Assembly (NCBI RefSeq): GCF_028682455.1
Contig: NZ_JANHLD010000001.1
Coordinates: forward strand, 1,364,001-1,428,000
Reading direction: 5' to 3'
DNA length: 64,000 bases
Origin: Pseudomonas putida
GTDB lineage: Bacteria; Pseudomonadota; Gammaproteobacteria; Pseudomonadales; Pseudomonadaceae
The translations under genes and the position numbers were made by a program. Shown piece by piece: positions 9,934 to 18,033 of the stretch. Below the pieces are notes generated by a model. That model was not told the DNA's origin and did no database searches. It saw only the letters and a list, made by a program, of their open reading frames with translations. The number at the start of each line of letters is the position of its first letter. The stretch's first letter is position 1.

Positions 9934-10461
9934 TCACTCCAGTTCATACGCGTAGATTTTCTCGGCATCCATCTGGTAGCCGGCATCGGCCAGTTCGCTG
10001 CTGGTGTTCTTCACCTGCAACTGCCCTTCGATCCAGTAGGGTTGATACAGGTCCTCGACCCTGACCCCCATTTCGCTGACGATATGCACGATCTGGTTCG
10101 ACGGTGGTGGCGGCACATGGATGCAGGCGCCGTAGTAGGGCACCAGCAGGAACTCGGTGGTGCGCCCCTCTTCACTGACTTCCAGGGGCACGATGTAGCC
10201 CGGCAACTTCACGTGTTGGCCATCCAGGGCCTTGACCACAGGGGCGTTCGGCACTTGCTGCTGAGCCGCTGGCGCTGACTCCGAGGCCAACGCGTCGCTC
10301 AGTTGCGCGAGGTCATGCATCGGCGCCAACTGCGCCTGGATTACCGGCGCGCCACTGGGAATCAGTTGCGACCATTCCAACGTACGTGGCTCGCCCGCCC
10401 ATGAAGAAGTGGCCACCAGCAGCAGGATCAACGGCAAAAGGCGCGGCATCGAAATTCTCAC
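9934..10461 (-). CDS. DUF3299 periplasmic protein of zinc operon
   Basis: This 175-aa protein has an N-terminal signal peptide (LLPLILLLVATSSWA) and the DUF3299 core: KLPGYIVPLE, then FLLVPYYGACIHVPPPPSNQIV. The GTG at 10461 overlaps the permease stop by 4 bp; an ATG at 10449 (MPRLL) gives a cleaner signal peptide and may be the true start. It is the last gene of the DUF2796-ABC-permease set, equivalent to PA4066. A function in zinc or metal delivery is inferred from context only. Confidence 0.8.
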   Translation of the reverse strand: MRISMPRLLPLILLLVATSSWAGEPRTLEWSQLIPSGAPVIQAQLAPMHDLAQLSDALASESAPAAQQQVPNAPVVKALDGQHVKLPGYIVPLEVSEEGRTTEFLLVPYYGACIHVPPPPSNQIVHIVSEMGVRVEDLYQPYWIEGQLQVKNTSSELADAGYQMDAEKIYAYELE

Positions 10462-11723
10462 AGGTGTATGGACAGGCCATCGGCCAAGGATTGCCGGTAG
10501 GCACGCCAGGCCGGCACGCTACCCATCAGCAGCGCGGCGCCCAGAATAATCGCCAACAGGCTCCATTCGTGCGCGCTGGGCCAGGCCAGCGGCAGGAACA
10601 GTCCGTAGTTGGCTTGTACATAGCCTTGGGCCAGGGCGATGCCCAGGTACAGCAGGCCCAGGCCAGCGGCGATACCGGCCAGGGCCAGGGCCAGCGCCTC
10701 GAGCACCAGCAGCCCGGCAATGTGCCACGGGCGAGCGCCGACCGAGCGCAGGATGGCCATCTCTCGTCGCCGCTCGTTCAGGCTGGTGAGAATGGCCGTG
10801 AGCATGCCGATCAGGCCGGTCAGCACCACAAACAACGAAACCACGAACAAGGCCTGCTCGGCCGTGCCCATCAGGCTCCACAACTCCTGCAGGGCGACGC
10901 CTGGGAGAATCGCCAATAACGGTTCGCCACGAAACTCATTGATCTCGCGCTGTAGGCTGAAGGTGGCGATCTTGTTGTTCAGGCCCAGCATGAACGCGGT
11001 GATGGCCGCAGGTGCAAGGTCCATGTTGCGCGCCTGCTCGGCGCTGACCTTGCCGGCACCACGAGCGGGAACGCCGTTGTGCCAGTCGATGTGGATCGCC
11101 TCCATGCCGCCCAGGCTGATATGCAGGGTGCGGTCCACCGGCGTGCCGGTACGTTGCAGCACACCGACCACGGTGAAGGGCTTATCGTCGTGCTTGACCA
11201 GGCTGATGGCGGCCACGCCGTGGGCCAGTACCAGTTTGTCGCCCAGCTTGTAGTGCAAGGCATCGGCGACTTCGGCACCCAATACCACTTCGAACGGATC
11301 GGTGGCGAAAGGTCGGCCCTGGGCCAGTTGCAAATTCTGTTTGCGACCGTACTGGTAATGCTCGAAGTAACTGGCGGTGGTACCCATCACCCGATAGCCG
11401 CGATGGGAATCACCGAGCGAGATGGGAATGGCCCATTTCACGCGTTTGTCATTGGCGTAGTGCTCATAGCTGTCCCAACGAATGTTGTTGGTGGCATTGC
11501 CGATACGGAACACCGAATACAGCAGCAGATTCACCGAGCCGGAACGGGCGCCGACAATCAGGTCGGTGCCGCTGATGGTGCTGGCAAAGCTGGCGCGGGC
11601 TTCGGTACGCACGCGTTCCACGGCCAGCAGCAGGCACACCGAGAGGGCGATGGCGAAGGCGGTCAGGAAGGCGGTAAAGCGGCGATTGGCGAGGCTCGCC
11701 AGGGCAAGACGAAGCAGGTACAT
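10458..11723 (-). CDS. ABC transporter permease, FtsX/MacB type
   Basis: The 421-aa product has the MacB/FtsX topology: one N-terminal membrane helix (FTAFLTAFAIALSVCLLLAV), a periplasmic domain of about 240 residues, then three C-terminal helices (ALFVVSLFVVLTGLIGMLTAIL, the region around LLVLEALALALAGIAAGLGLLY, and LLAIILGAALLMGSVPAW). ERRREMAILRSVGARPWHI is the conserved coupling segment. It overlaps the ATPase and DUF3299 genes. Such proteins are mechanotransmission or lipoprotein/peptide exporters; a role in zinc homeostasis is inferred from the operon. Confidence 0.88.
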   Translation of the reverse strand: MYLLRLALASLANRRFTAFLTAFAIALSVCLLLAVERVRTEARASFASTISGTDLIVGARSGSVNLLLYSVFRIGNATNNIRWDSYEHYANDKRVKWAIPISLGDSHRGYRVMGTTASYFEHYQYGRKQNLQLAQGRPFATDPFEVVLGAEVADALHYKLGDKLVLAHGVAAISLVKHDDKPFTVVGVLQRTGTPVDRTLHISLGGMEAIHIDWHNGVPARGAGKVSAEQARNMDLAPAAITAFMLGLNNKIATFSLQREINEFRGEPLLAILPGVALQELWSLMGTAEQALFVVSLFVVLTGLIGMLTAILTSLNERRREMAILRSVGARPWHIAGLLVLEALALALAGIAAGLGLLYLGIALAQGYVQANYGLFLPLAWPSAHEWSLLAIILGAALLMGSVPAWRAYRQSLADGLSIHL

Positions 11724-12442
11724 CAGGCCTCCAGGTCATTGGCCGCAACGGCCGCGCGGTTGAGTTCGGCCAGTGACAGCTGGCGATCGAACAGCGGGGC
11801 CAGGCTCTGATCGTGACTGACGAACAACAGGCTGGAGCCGGCGTCCCGGCATTCGGCGAACAACAGGCGAATGAAGGCTTCGCGGGTGTCGGCATCGAGG
11901 GCCGAAGTAGGCTCGTCGGCGATCACCAGCTCCGGCTGGCCGATCAGCGCACGAGCGGCGGCAACGCGCTGCTGCTGGCCGATAGACAAACTGTCGGCGC
12001 GGCGAGCGAGCAGGGCCGGGTCTTTCAGGCCCAGGTGGGCAAGGAGTGTGGCGGCGGCCTGGTCGATGCTGCCATGGCGTTCGCATGCGCGGTGCGCGCG
12101 GCTGCGTGAGAAGCGGCAGGGCAATTCGACGTTTTCTCGTACCGAGAGAAACGGCAGCAGGTTGAACTGCTGGAAGATGTAGCCGGTGTGGTCGACCCGA
12201 AAGCGATCGCGGGCGGCCAGTTTCAACTCGCTCAGGTCCTGGCCGAGCAGGCGGACGCTGCCGCGGTCGGGTTTTTGAACCCCGCCCAGCAGACCGAGCA
12301 GGGTGGTCTTGCCGCTGCCGCTGGGACCTTTGAGAAACAGTGATTCACCGGCCTCAAGGCGCAAGGTGGGGATATCCAGCAAGGGGGCTTGGCCCGGCCA
12401 GGCAAAGCCCAGGTCGGTCAGTTCAATCAGTGCCTGGCTCAT
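11723..12442 (-). CDS. ABC transporter ATP-binding protein, LolD/MacB type
   Basis: This 239-aa nucleotide-binding subunit has Walker A GPSGSGKTTL (about residue 39-48), signature LSIGQQQRVAAARAL (about 150), Walker B LVIADEPTSALD (about 172-183) and the H-loop FVSHDQ. Its stop overlaps the permease start by one base, so the pair form one transporter. It lies downstream of a DUF2796 gene with a Zur-like box, matching PA4064 of the P. aeruginosa zinc-starvation locus. Confidence 0.93.
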   Translation of the reverse strand: MSQALIELTDLGFAWPGQAPLLDIPTLRLEAGESLFLKGPSGSGKTTLLGLLGGVQKPDRGSVRLLGQDLSELKLAARDRFRVDHTGYIFQQFNLLPFLSVRENVELPCRFSRSRAHRACERHGSIDQAAATLLAHLGLKDPALLARRADSLSIGQQQRVAAARALIGQPELVIADEPTSALDADTREAFIRLLFAECRDAGSSLLFVSHDQSLAPLFDRQLSLAELNRAAVAANDLEA

Positions 12443-12450
12443 AAATGAAC

Positions 12451-12468
12451 GCCCGGGTTACCCCGGGC
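12451..12468 (-). terminator. GC-rich hairpin between DUF2796 and ABC genes
   Basis: GCCCGGG and CCCGGGC flank a four-base loop in the 46-bp gap between the first and second genes of the zinc operon. No strong T-tract follows, so it may be an attenuator or RNA-processing stem that keeps the first gene more highly expressed. Confidence 0.45.
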
Positions 12469-12488
12469 GCTTCGCTGCAAAAGGGCGG

Positions 12489-13064
12489 TCAGAAGGTGAT
12501 CGAGGCGTTGGCCGGGGTCGCTTCGACACCCTGCTGGCCATTGGGCCCGATCAGTTGTAGCTGAATTTTCTGGGTAGCGGGAAAGGCTTTGAACAGTGGG
12601 CCCAGGTCCAGGGTGGTGAGATGCTCGGGCTTCGCGCAGACGAGCCGGTAATGCGCATGGACCTCGCTGTGGCCGGCTTCGTGTGCATGGCCGTCGTCAT
12701 CGGCTGCCGGCTTGTCACCAAACAGCGGGCTTTCAAGCGCCTGGTCAGACTCGCTGCAGTTGGCCGCCTTGGCCAGGGCGAACAGGGCCAGGGGCTTTTC
12801 CAGCTGGGCGCGTGCGGCGGCGACCTTGGCCTTGTCGGCATCGCTGCTGGCGGTGTGCTCGAAGCCAACCAGGTTCATCGCCGGGCTTTCCAGCTCCAGT
12901 TCCAACGCCTTGCCATCGAGGGCTACATTGAGACGGGCAACCCCGTGCTCATGTGCGGCGAGGCTGCCGTGGGCATGATCGTGGTCATGGTCGTGATCTT
13001 CATGGGCATGAGCGATGGCCAGGGGTAACAACGCGAACGGCAAGGCAAGCAGCAGACGACGCAT
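12489..13064 (-). CDS. DUF2796 histidine-rich periplasmic zinc-binding protein
   Basis: This 191-aa protein has a signal peptide (MRRLLLALPFALLPLAIAHA) followed at once by a metal-binding run in which HEDHDHDHDHAHG alternates His and Asp; a second His-rich stretch (DDDGHAHEAGHSEVHAHY) lies mid-protein. It matches DUF2796 proteins such as PA4063. ATG 13064 with TGGAG upstream is preferred over the GTG at 13085. It leads the ABC operon and is preceded by a Zur-like palindrome, so zinc capture in the periplasm is the likely role. Confidence 0.88.
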   Translation of the reverse strand: MRRLLLALPFALLPLAIAHAHEDHDHDHDHAHGSLAAHEHGVARLNVALDGKALELELESPAMNLVGFEHTASSDADKAKVAAARAQLEKPLALFALAKAANCSESDQALESPLFGDKPAADDDGHAHEAGHSEVHAHYRLVCAKPEHLTTLDLGPLFKAFPATQKIQLQLIGPNGQQGVEATPANASITF

Positions 13065-13101
13065 GGGCAAACTCCACGAGGGCACGAGTATGATTTTGTG
13101 A

Positions 13102-13111
13102 TGTTATAACA
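13102..13111 (-). promoter_or_regulatory. Zur-type operator
   Basis: TGTTATAACA is a perfect ten-base palindrome inside an AT-rich 30-bp patch in otherwise GC-rich DNA, about 40 bp upstream of the DUF2796 start. It fits the proteobacterial Zur core (GTTATAAC). It lies between divergent genes but is much closer to the zinc operon. Confidence 0.75.
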
Positions 13112-13195
13112 ACTTGTTCCGTGCATGCCAGCGTGCTTGGCGGCAGATCGTCAGCGTGGGAGCATGGAGCCCGTCACTGAGCAGAGGAAAAGACC

Positions 13196-13543
13196 GTGCG
13201 AATTCGTGGACATATCGGCGACTGGCCGGTGGACCTGACCCTGGAACTGGACCCCGCGGAATGGGCGCAACTGGGTGGCCAACTCACGGCTGTGGCGCCG
13301 GTTGCCACTGCCGCTGCAGCCGCGTCATTACCCAACACGCGCCCGGACGATGCGCTGTGGCAGGCCGCACGGGACGTGCTGCGCAAGGCGGGGCAGCTCA
13401 ATGGCCCCGCGTTGCTTGAACAGCTGGAAGGGCTGGCAGGTAACACCGCGGCGGGCAAGCGCCTGCTGGTGCGCTTGCGCCACAGTGCCGAAGTGAAGGT
13501 GGAAAGCGGCGCAGATGCGCCGGTATATCACTGGGTGGGGTGA
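13196..13543 (+). CDS. Conserved hypothetical protein
   Basis: This 115-aa soluble protein starts at GTG 13196 after AGAGGAAAAG. The N-terminus reads as a beta-strand repeat (RIRGHIGDWPVDLTLELD), followed by an Ala-rich linker and a helical half. No catalytic motif is recognised. It is probably the counterpart of a small conserved gene between the zinc locus and the thioredoxin gene in other pseudomonads (as PA4062). Function unknown. Confidence 0.65.
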   Translation: MRIRGHIGDWPVDLTLELDPAEWAQLGGQLTAVAPVATAAAAASLPNTRPDDALWQAARDVLRKAGQLNGPALLEQLEGLAGNTAAGKRLLVRLRHSAEVKVESGADAPVYHWVG

Positions 13544-13549
13544 CCCGTC

Positions 13550-13583
13550 ATCGCGGGGTGTAGGAGCGGGCTCGCCCCGCGAT
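13550..13583. repeat. Single or collapsed REP unit
   Basis: ATCGCGGGG is followed directly by TGTAGGAGCGGGCTCGCCCCGCGAT. One arm has lost its central part, so this is a degraded REP pair between convergent genes. Confidence 0.8.
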
Positions 13584-13595
13584 GCGCCTGCAGAA

Positions 13596-14468
13596 TCAAT
13601 ACAAGGCAGCAAACAACTTGCGGCGGTACGTCCCCACCAGCGGATGATCGTTGCCCAACAGCTCGAACACCTGCAGCAGTGTCTTGTGCGGCAGTCCGCC
13701 CTCGTAGCCCCGGTTACGGCTGAACAGCTTCAGCAAGCCGTCCAGCGCCGCTTCGTACTGCTGACGCGACAGCTGCTTGATGCACAGCTGATAAGCTGCT
13801 TCATCGTCTTCGCCGTTCTGCGCCAGACGCGCCTTCAAGTCAGCGACTTCCGGCAGATTGGCAGCCTGGCGCAGGAAGGTCAGCTGGGCCTTGGCACCTG
13901 CAAGGGCGGCCTTGTGCTCATCACTCTTGACCGCGTCCAGTACGGTCTGCGCTTCACCCAGTTCGCCGCGTTCGGCCAGGCAACGGGCATACAGGATCAG
14001 CGCGCCGGCGTTGCTGTTGTCTTCACCGAGCAAGGCCTTGAGGGTGGCTTCGGCTTCGCTGAATCGACCATCGGCGAACAGTCCCTGGGCCAGCTCCAGA
14101 GGGTCGGCAGCGGCAGGCGGGGGCATTTGCACATGGGGCTCGAGCAGGGCGCGGATGGCCGACTCAGGCTGGGCGCCGGCAAAGCCGTCCACCGGCTGGC
14201 CATCCTTGAACAGCACCACGGTGGGCAGGCTGCGGATGCCAAAGCGGGCGACGATGTCCTGCTCGATGTCGCAGTTGACCTTGGCCAGCAACAGCTCGCC
14301 CTGGTAGCTCTCGGTGATCTGCGCAAGCAGCGGCATCAGCGCTTTGCACGGCGCGCACCACTCGGCCCAGAAATCCACCAGTACCGGTTTGTGGTGGGAG
14401 TTGGCGATCACCAACTGATCGAAATCGGCAACGGTGGTATCGAAAACGTAGGGGGTGTCTTGGCTCAT
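13596..14468 (-). CDS. cnoX: Thioredoxin-TPR chaperedoxin CnoX (YbbN-like)
   Basis: The 290-aa protein has an N-terminal thioredoxin domain with WAEWCAPCKAL (active-site-like CAPC about residue 37-40), then TPR-like helices (GLFADGRFSEAEATL..., about 125-280). This architecture is that of YbbN/CnoX, a co-chaperone that protects substrates under chlorine stress and hands them to GroEL. The retained CxxC differs from E. coli SQHC and suggests real redox activity. ATG 14468 is preferred over GTG 14471. Confidence 0.85.
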   Translation of the reverse strand: MSQDTPYVFDTTVADFDQLVIANSHHKPVLVDFWAEWCAPCKALMPLLAQITESYQGELLLAKVNCDIEQDIVARFGIRSLPTVVLFKDGQPVDGFAGAQPESAIRALLEPHVQMPPPAAADPLELAQGLFADGRFSEAEATLKALLGEDNSNAGALILYARCLAERGELGEAQTVLDAVKSDEHKAALAGAKAQLTFLRQAANLPEVADLKARLAQNGEDDEAAYQLCIKQLSRQQYEAALDGLLKLFSRNRGYEGGLPHKTLLQVFELLGNDHPLVGTYRRKLFAALY

Positions 14469-14508
14469 CACAACTCTCGAAAATCGGTGAATGGCATCAC
14501 TATAAAGC

Positions 14509-15162
14509 TCAGCGGCTGGCGTGGTACAGGCTGACCCGGCGGAATTCGTGGGGCTCGGCCAGGTCTGGCAAGGTCAGGGCTTCAAGCACGCCCAGCGGCT
14601 GGTACAACGGGTGACTGAAGTCCCGGACGCGCGAGTCGGCCACCAGTGCCTGGCGGCCTCGGCTGAGGAACGCATCGAGCAGCGGCAGGTTGGCCCGGTC
14701 ATACAGCACATCCGCCACCAGAATCAGGTCGAAGCGGTCGGCCTCCTGAAAAAAGTCGCTGGAGTAGCTCAGCTCCACGCCATTGAGTGCAGCGTTGGCC
14801 CGGCAGGCATCCAGCGCCAGCGGGTCCAGGTCGCAGGCCACTACCTCCAGCGCGCCGGCCCGTGCGGCGGCAATGCCGGCGATGCCGGAGCCCGCGCCAA
14901 AATCCAGCACCCGCTTACCGGCCACCCACTCGGGGTGCTTGGCCAGGTAGCGCGCCATCGCCAGGCCGCTGGCCCAGCAAAAACTCCAGTAAGGTGGCTC
15001 GTGGAGGATGCGCCGGGTTTCTTCGGGGCTGAACTCGCGGTCCATGTTCTGCGCGTCGATCAGCCACAGTTTGAGCGCGCACTCAGGCAGCTCGCTGACC
15101 ACCAGGCGGGCGTCGCCGAGCAGCTCGCCAAGGGCTAGTTGCAGGGGGGCAGGGGCCATCAT
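14509..15162 (-). CDS. Class I SAM-dependent methyltransferase
   Basis: The 217-aa protein has the SAM-binding motif VLDFGAGSGIAGIAAARAG (about residue 85) and a DxVLADVLYD-type motif IV (LILVADVLYD, about 148). It resembles small lysine methyltransferases of the ETFB-KMT/METTL20 group and is often annotated as a ribosomal-protein or nicotinamide N-methyltransferase. Its ATG overlaps the stop of the preceding lipoprotein gene. Substrate unknown. Confidence 0.78.
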   Translation of the reverse strand: MMAPAPLQLALGELLGDARLVVSELPECALKLWLIDAQNMDREFSPEETRRILHEPPYWSFCWASGLAMARYLAKHPEWVAGKRVLDFGAGSGIAGIAAARAGALEVVACDLDPLALDACRANAALNGVELSYSSDFFQEADRFDLILVADVLYDRANLPLLDAFLSRGRQALVADSRVRDFSHPLYQPLGVLEALTLPDLAEPHEFRRVSLYHASR

Positions 15163-15602
15163 GGCGCCTTTTCAAAGCGCAGCGGGCCGGTGGCCTGGGA
15201 CTGGGCCTGGGAGATACGTACCGGCGGCAGGTGCAGGATCAGTTGCCCGGATTTGCTGGCGCGGCCACGCAACTCGACCCGGGCGCCGGCGGGAAAGGCC
15301 TCGGGGTTGAAGCGCAATTGATAGGGCAGGTCCAGGCCGTTGCCGTTCAGCGTGCTATTGGCGAGCAGGCGTTGTGGCCGACCGCGGTCATCGATGACCA
15401 GCAGGGCCAGTTCGACTTCGGCGCCAGCAGGGATGTTGAGCAGGGTGCCGCTCAGTTCGCGCTGATAGGCAGGCAAGGGGCCCAGCTCCTTGGTCTTGCT
15501 GGCGACCGGGGCTTTCGGTGCGGGTGCAGGTTGGGATTTGTCACTGCTGCAGGCCACCAGCAAGGCGGCACAACTGAGCACAACGAGCGCTCGAAATGGC
15601 AT
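15159..15602 (-). CDS. YbaY-family lipoprotein
   Basis: This 147-aa protein has a lipoprotein signal [20 protein letters not shown] with lipobox LVAC (Cys about residue 18). A Pro/Ala linker precedes a beta-rich domain with [23 protein letters not shown], typical of YbaY/HslJ-like lipoproteins. The start is ATG 15602 with GGAATTCC upstream. Function unknown; likely periplasmic, anchored in a membrane. It is coupled to the methyltransferase gene. Confidence 0.78.
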   Translation of the reverse strand: MPFRALVVLSCAALLVACSSDKSQPAPAPKAPVASKTKELGPLPAYQRELSGTLLNIPAGAEVELALLVIDDRGRPQRLLANSTLNGNGLDLPYQLRFNPEAFPAGARVELRGRASKSGQLILHLPPVRISQAQSQATGPLRFEKAP

Positions 15603-15709
15603 GGGGAATTCCTTCGCGGTGTATTTCCTCAGTGGATGGTAACCCCTTTGGCTTGTCTTGCCAGTGGGATGCGCTACCATGGCCCTCCCTTTTTTTGTTG
15701 CCTGCCACC

Positions 15710-16174
15710 ATGCACTGTCCCTTCTGCGGTGCCAACGACACCAAGGTCATCGACTCGCGACTGGTCGCCGAGGGCGAGCAAGTGCGCCGTCGGCGCGAAT
15801 GCGTAGCCTGCGGTGAGCGCTTCACCACCTTCGAGACCGCCGAACTGGTGCTGCCCCGTCTGATCAAGCAAGACGGCAGCCGCCAGCCCTTCGACGAAGA
15901 AAAGCTGCGCGCCGGAATGCAGCGCGCCCTGGAAAAACGTCCGGTCAGCGTCGAGCGCCTGGAAGCGGCGCTGGCGCACATCAAGCACAAGCTGCGAGCC
16001 ACTGGCGAGCGCGAGATCAAGTCGCTGGTTGTCGGTGAGTTGGTCATGGCCGAGCTGCAAAAGCTCGATGAAGTGGCCTATATCCGCTTTGCCTCTGTCT
16101 ACCGGCGCTTCCAGGACCTCAACGAGTTCCGTGAAGAAATCGACCGCCTGGCCCGTGTGCCGGCTAAAGAGTGA
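15710..16174 (+). CDS. nrdR: Transcriptional repressor NrdR
   Basis: This 154-aa regulator represses ribonucleotide reductase genes in response to ATP/dATP. The zinc ribbon has MHCPFCG (Cys 3, 6) and [12 protein letters not shown] (Cys 31, 34), followed by the ATP-cone domain ([21 protein letters not shown]..., about 46-136). ATG 15710 gives the standard N-terminus. The stop is just before ribD. Confidence 0.96.
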   Translation: MHCPFCGANDTKVIDSRLVAEGEQVRRRRECVACGERFTTFETAELVLPRLIKQDGSRQPFDEEKLRAGMQRALEKRPVSVERLEAALAHIKHKLRATGEREIKSLVVGELVMAELQKLDEVAYIRFASVYRRFQDLNEFREEIDRLARVPAKE

Positions 16175-16176
16175 GC

Positions 16177-17307
16177 ATGTCCAGCGAACGCGCGGTACTC
16201 GACGCCTACTATATGTCCCGGGCCCTGGAGTTGGCCCGCAAGGGCCTGTACTCGACTCACCCGAATCCGCGCGTAGGCTGCGTGATTGCCCGCGACGGCC
16301 AGATCGTCGGCGAAGGCTGGCATGTGCGCGCTGGCGAACCCCATGCCGAAGTCCATGCCCTGCGCCAGGCCGGTGAACTGGCCCGCGGCGCCTGCGCCTA
16401 CGTGACCCTTGAACCCTGCAGCCACCACGGGCGCACGCCGCCTTGTGCCGAGGCGCTGGTCAAGGCCGGTGTGGCGCGGGTGGTTGCCGCCATGCAGGAC
16501 CCCAACCCGCAAGTGGCGGGGCAGGGGCTCAAGCGTCTGGCCGAAGTGGGTATCGAGGTGGCCAGCGGTGTGCTGGAAGCCGAGGCGCGGGCGCTGAACC
16601 CGGGCTTTCTGAAGCGTATGGAGTTCGGCCTGCCATTTGTTCGCGCCAAGCTGGCGATGAGCCTGGATGGTCGTACGGCCATGGCCAATGGCGAGAGCCA
16701 GTGGATCACCGGGCCTGCTGCCCGCTCTGCAGTCCAGCGCCTGCGTGCCCGCTCGAGCGTGGTGCTGACCAGTGCCCAAAGCGTGCTGGCCGACAACGCA
16801 CGGATGACCGTGCGCGGCGATGAGCTGGGCCTGGATGAACAGACCACCGCCCTGGCCCTGGCGCGCCCGCCGTTGCGCGTACTGATCGACGGGCGCCTGC
16901 GCCTGCCGCTGGATGCACCCTTCTTCAAGGCAGGCCCTGCGCTGGTGGTGACGGCATGTGCCGTCGATCCGCGCTACGCCGATGCCGGCCACGAGCTGCT
17001 GAGCCTGCCGGGCGAGGGCGGCAAGGTCGATCTGCCTGCGCTGCTGCATGAGCTGGCCGGCCGGGGCGTCAATGAAGTGTTGCTTGAGGCCGGTGCCGGC
17101 CTGGTCGGGGCTTTTGCCCAGCGCGGCCTGATCGATCAATACCAGATTTTTGTCGCCGCCAAGTTCCTGGGCTCCAGTGCCCGGCCTTTGCTGGACTTGC
17201 CGCTGAACCACATGAACGAAGCAGTACCCTTGAAAATTACCGAAATGCGCGCAGTAGGCGATGACTGGCGAGTCACTGCAGTGCCGAACCCCGCGGCCGG
17301 CGTATAA
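16177..17307 (+). CDS. ribD: Bifunctional riboflavin deaminase/reductase RibD
   Basis: This 376-aa enzyme catalyses deamination and reduction of the riboflavin pyrimidine precursor. The N-terminal deaminase has zinc motif HAEVHAL (about residue 51) and ...EPCSHHGRTPPCAEAL (about 76-92). The C-terminal reductase begins near LPFVRAKLAMSLDGRTAMANGES. ATG 16177 is preferred; a GTG six bases earlier would overlap the nrdR stop. It opens the rib-nus-thi-pgp series. Confidence 0.95.
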   Translation: MSSERAVLDAYYMSRALELARKGLYSTHPNPRVGCVIARDGQIVGEGWHVRAGEPHAEVHALRQAGELARGACAYVTLEPCSHHGRTPPCAEALVKAGVARVVAAMQDPNPQVAGQGLKRLAEVGIEVASGVLEAEARALNPGFLKRMEFGLPFVRAKLAMSLDGRTAMANGESQWITGPAARSAVQRLRARSSVVLTSAQSVLADNARMTVRGDELGLDEQTTALALARPPLRVLIDGRLRLPLDAPFFKAGPALVVTACAVDPRYADAGHELLSLPGEGGKVDLPALLHELAGRGVNEVLLEAGAGLVGAFAQRGLIDQYQIFVAAKFLGSSARPLLDLPLNHMNEAVPLKITEMRAVGDDWRVTAVPNPAAGV

Positions 17308-17352
17308 TTTGCGGCTAGCGCCCTGCGCAGCCCCGTTCCCCAGGAGGACTTC

Positions 17353-18015
17353 ATGTTCACCGGCATCATCGAATCGATTGGCAGCATCCGTTCGCTCACC
17401 CCCAAAGGCGGTGATGTGCGGGTGTATGTCGAAACCGGCAAGCTCGATCTGGGCGACGTCAAACTTGGCGACAGCATCGCCGTCAACGGTGTCTGCCTGA
17501 CCGCGGTCGAGCTGCCAGGCGATGGCTTCTGGGCTGACGTCAGCCGCGAAACGCTGGATTGCACCGCGTTCGACGACCTGAAAAGCGGCAGCCGGGTCAA
17601 CCTGGAAAAAGCCCTGACACCGACCACCCGCCTGGGTGGGCACCTGGTCAGCGGTCACGTCGACGGCGTCGGCGAAGTGGTTTCGCGCAGCGATAACGCC
17701 CGCGCCATCCAGTTCCGCATTCGAGCCCCCAAGGAACTGGCCAAGTACATCGCCCACAAGGGCTCGATCACGGTCGATGGCACCAGCCTGACCGTCAACG
17801 TTGTCGATGGCGCCGAGTTCGAACTGACCATCGTCCCGCACACCCTGGCCGAAACCATCATGGCCGACTACCGTCCAGGTCGTCGGGTAAACCTTGAGGT
17901 CGACCTGCTGGCCCGTTACCTGGAGCGCTTGCTGCTGGGTGACAAGGCCGCCGAGCCGAGCACCGGCGGCATCACCGAAAGTTTCCTGGCCGCCAACGGC
18001 TACCTGAAATCCTGA
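17353..18015 (+). CDS. ribE: Riboflavin synthase alpha chain
   Basis: This 220-aa protein converts two lumazines to riboflavin and has two internally similar lumazine-binding halves. The N-terminus is the signature MFTGIIESIGSI, with MFTGI essential for activity; each half has an NGVCLT / DGTSLTVN-type motif (about residues 47 and 144). A strong CAGGAGGA ribosome site lies 6 bp before ATG. Confidence 0.95.
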   Translation: MFTGIIESIGSIRSLTPKGGDVRVYVETGKLDLGDVKLGDSIAVNGVCLTAVELPGDGFWADVSRETLDCTAFDDLKSGSRVNLEKALTPTTRLGGHLVSGHVDGVGEVVSRSDNARAIQFRIRAPKELAKYIAHKGSITVDGTSLTVNVVDGAEFELTIVPHTLAETIMADYRPGRRVNLEVDLLARYLERLLLGDKAAEPSTGGITESFLAANGYLKS

Positions 18016-18033
18016 TTTGAAAGGGGGTGCCGC

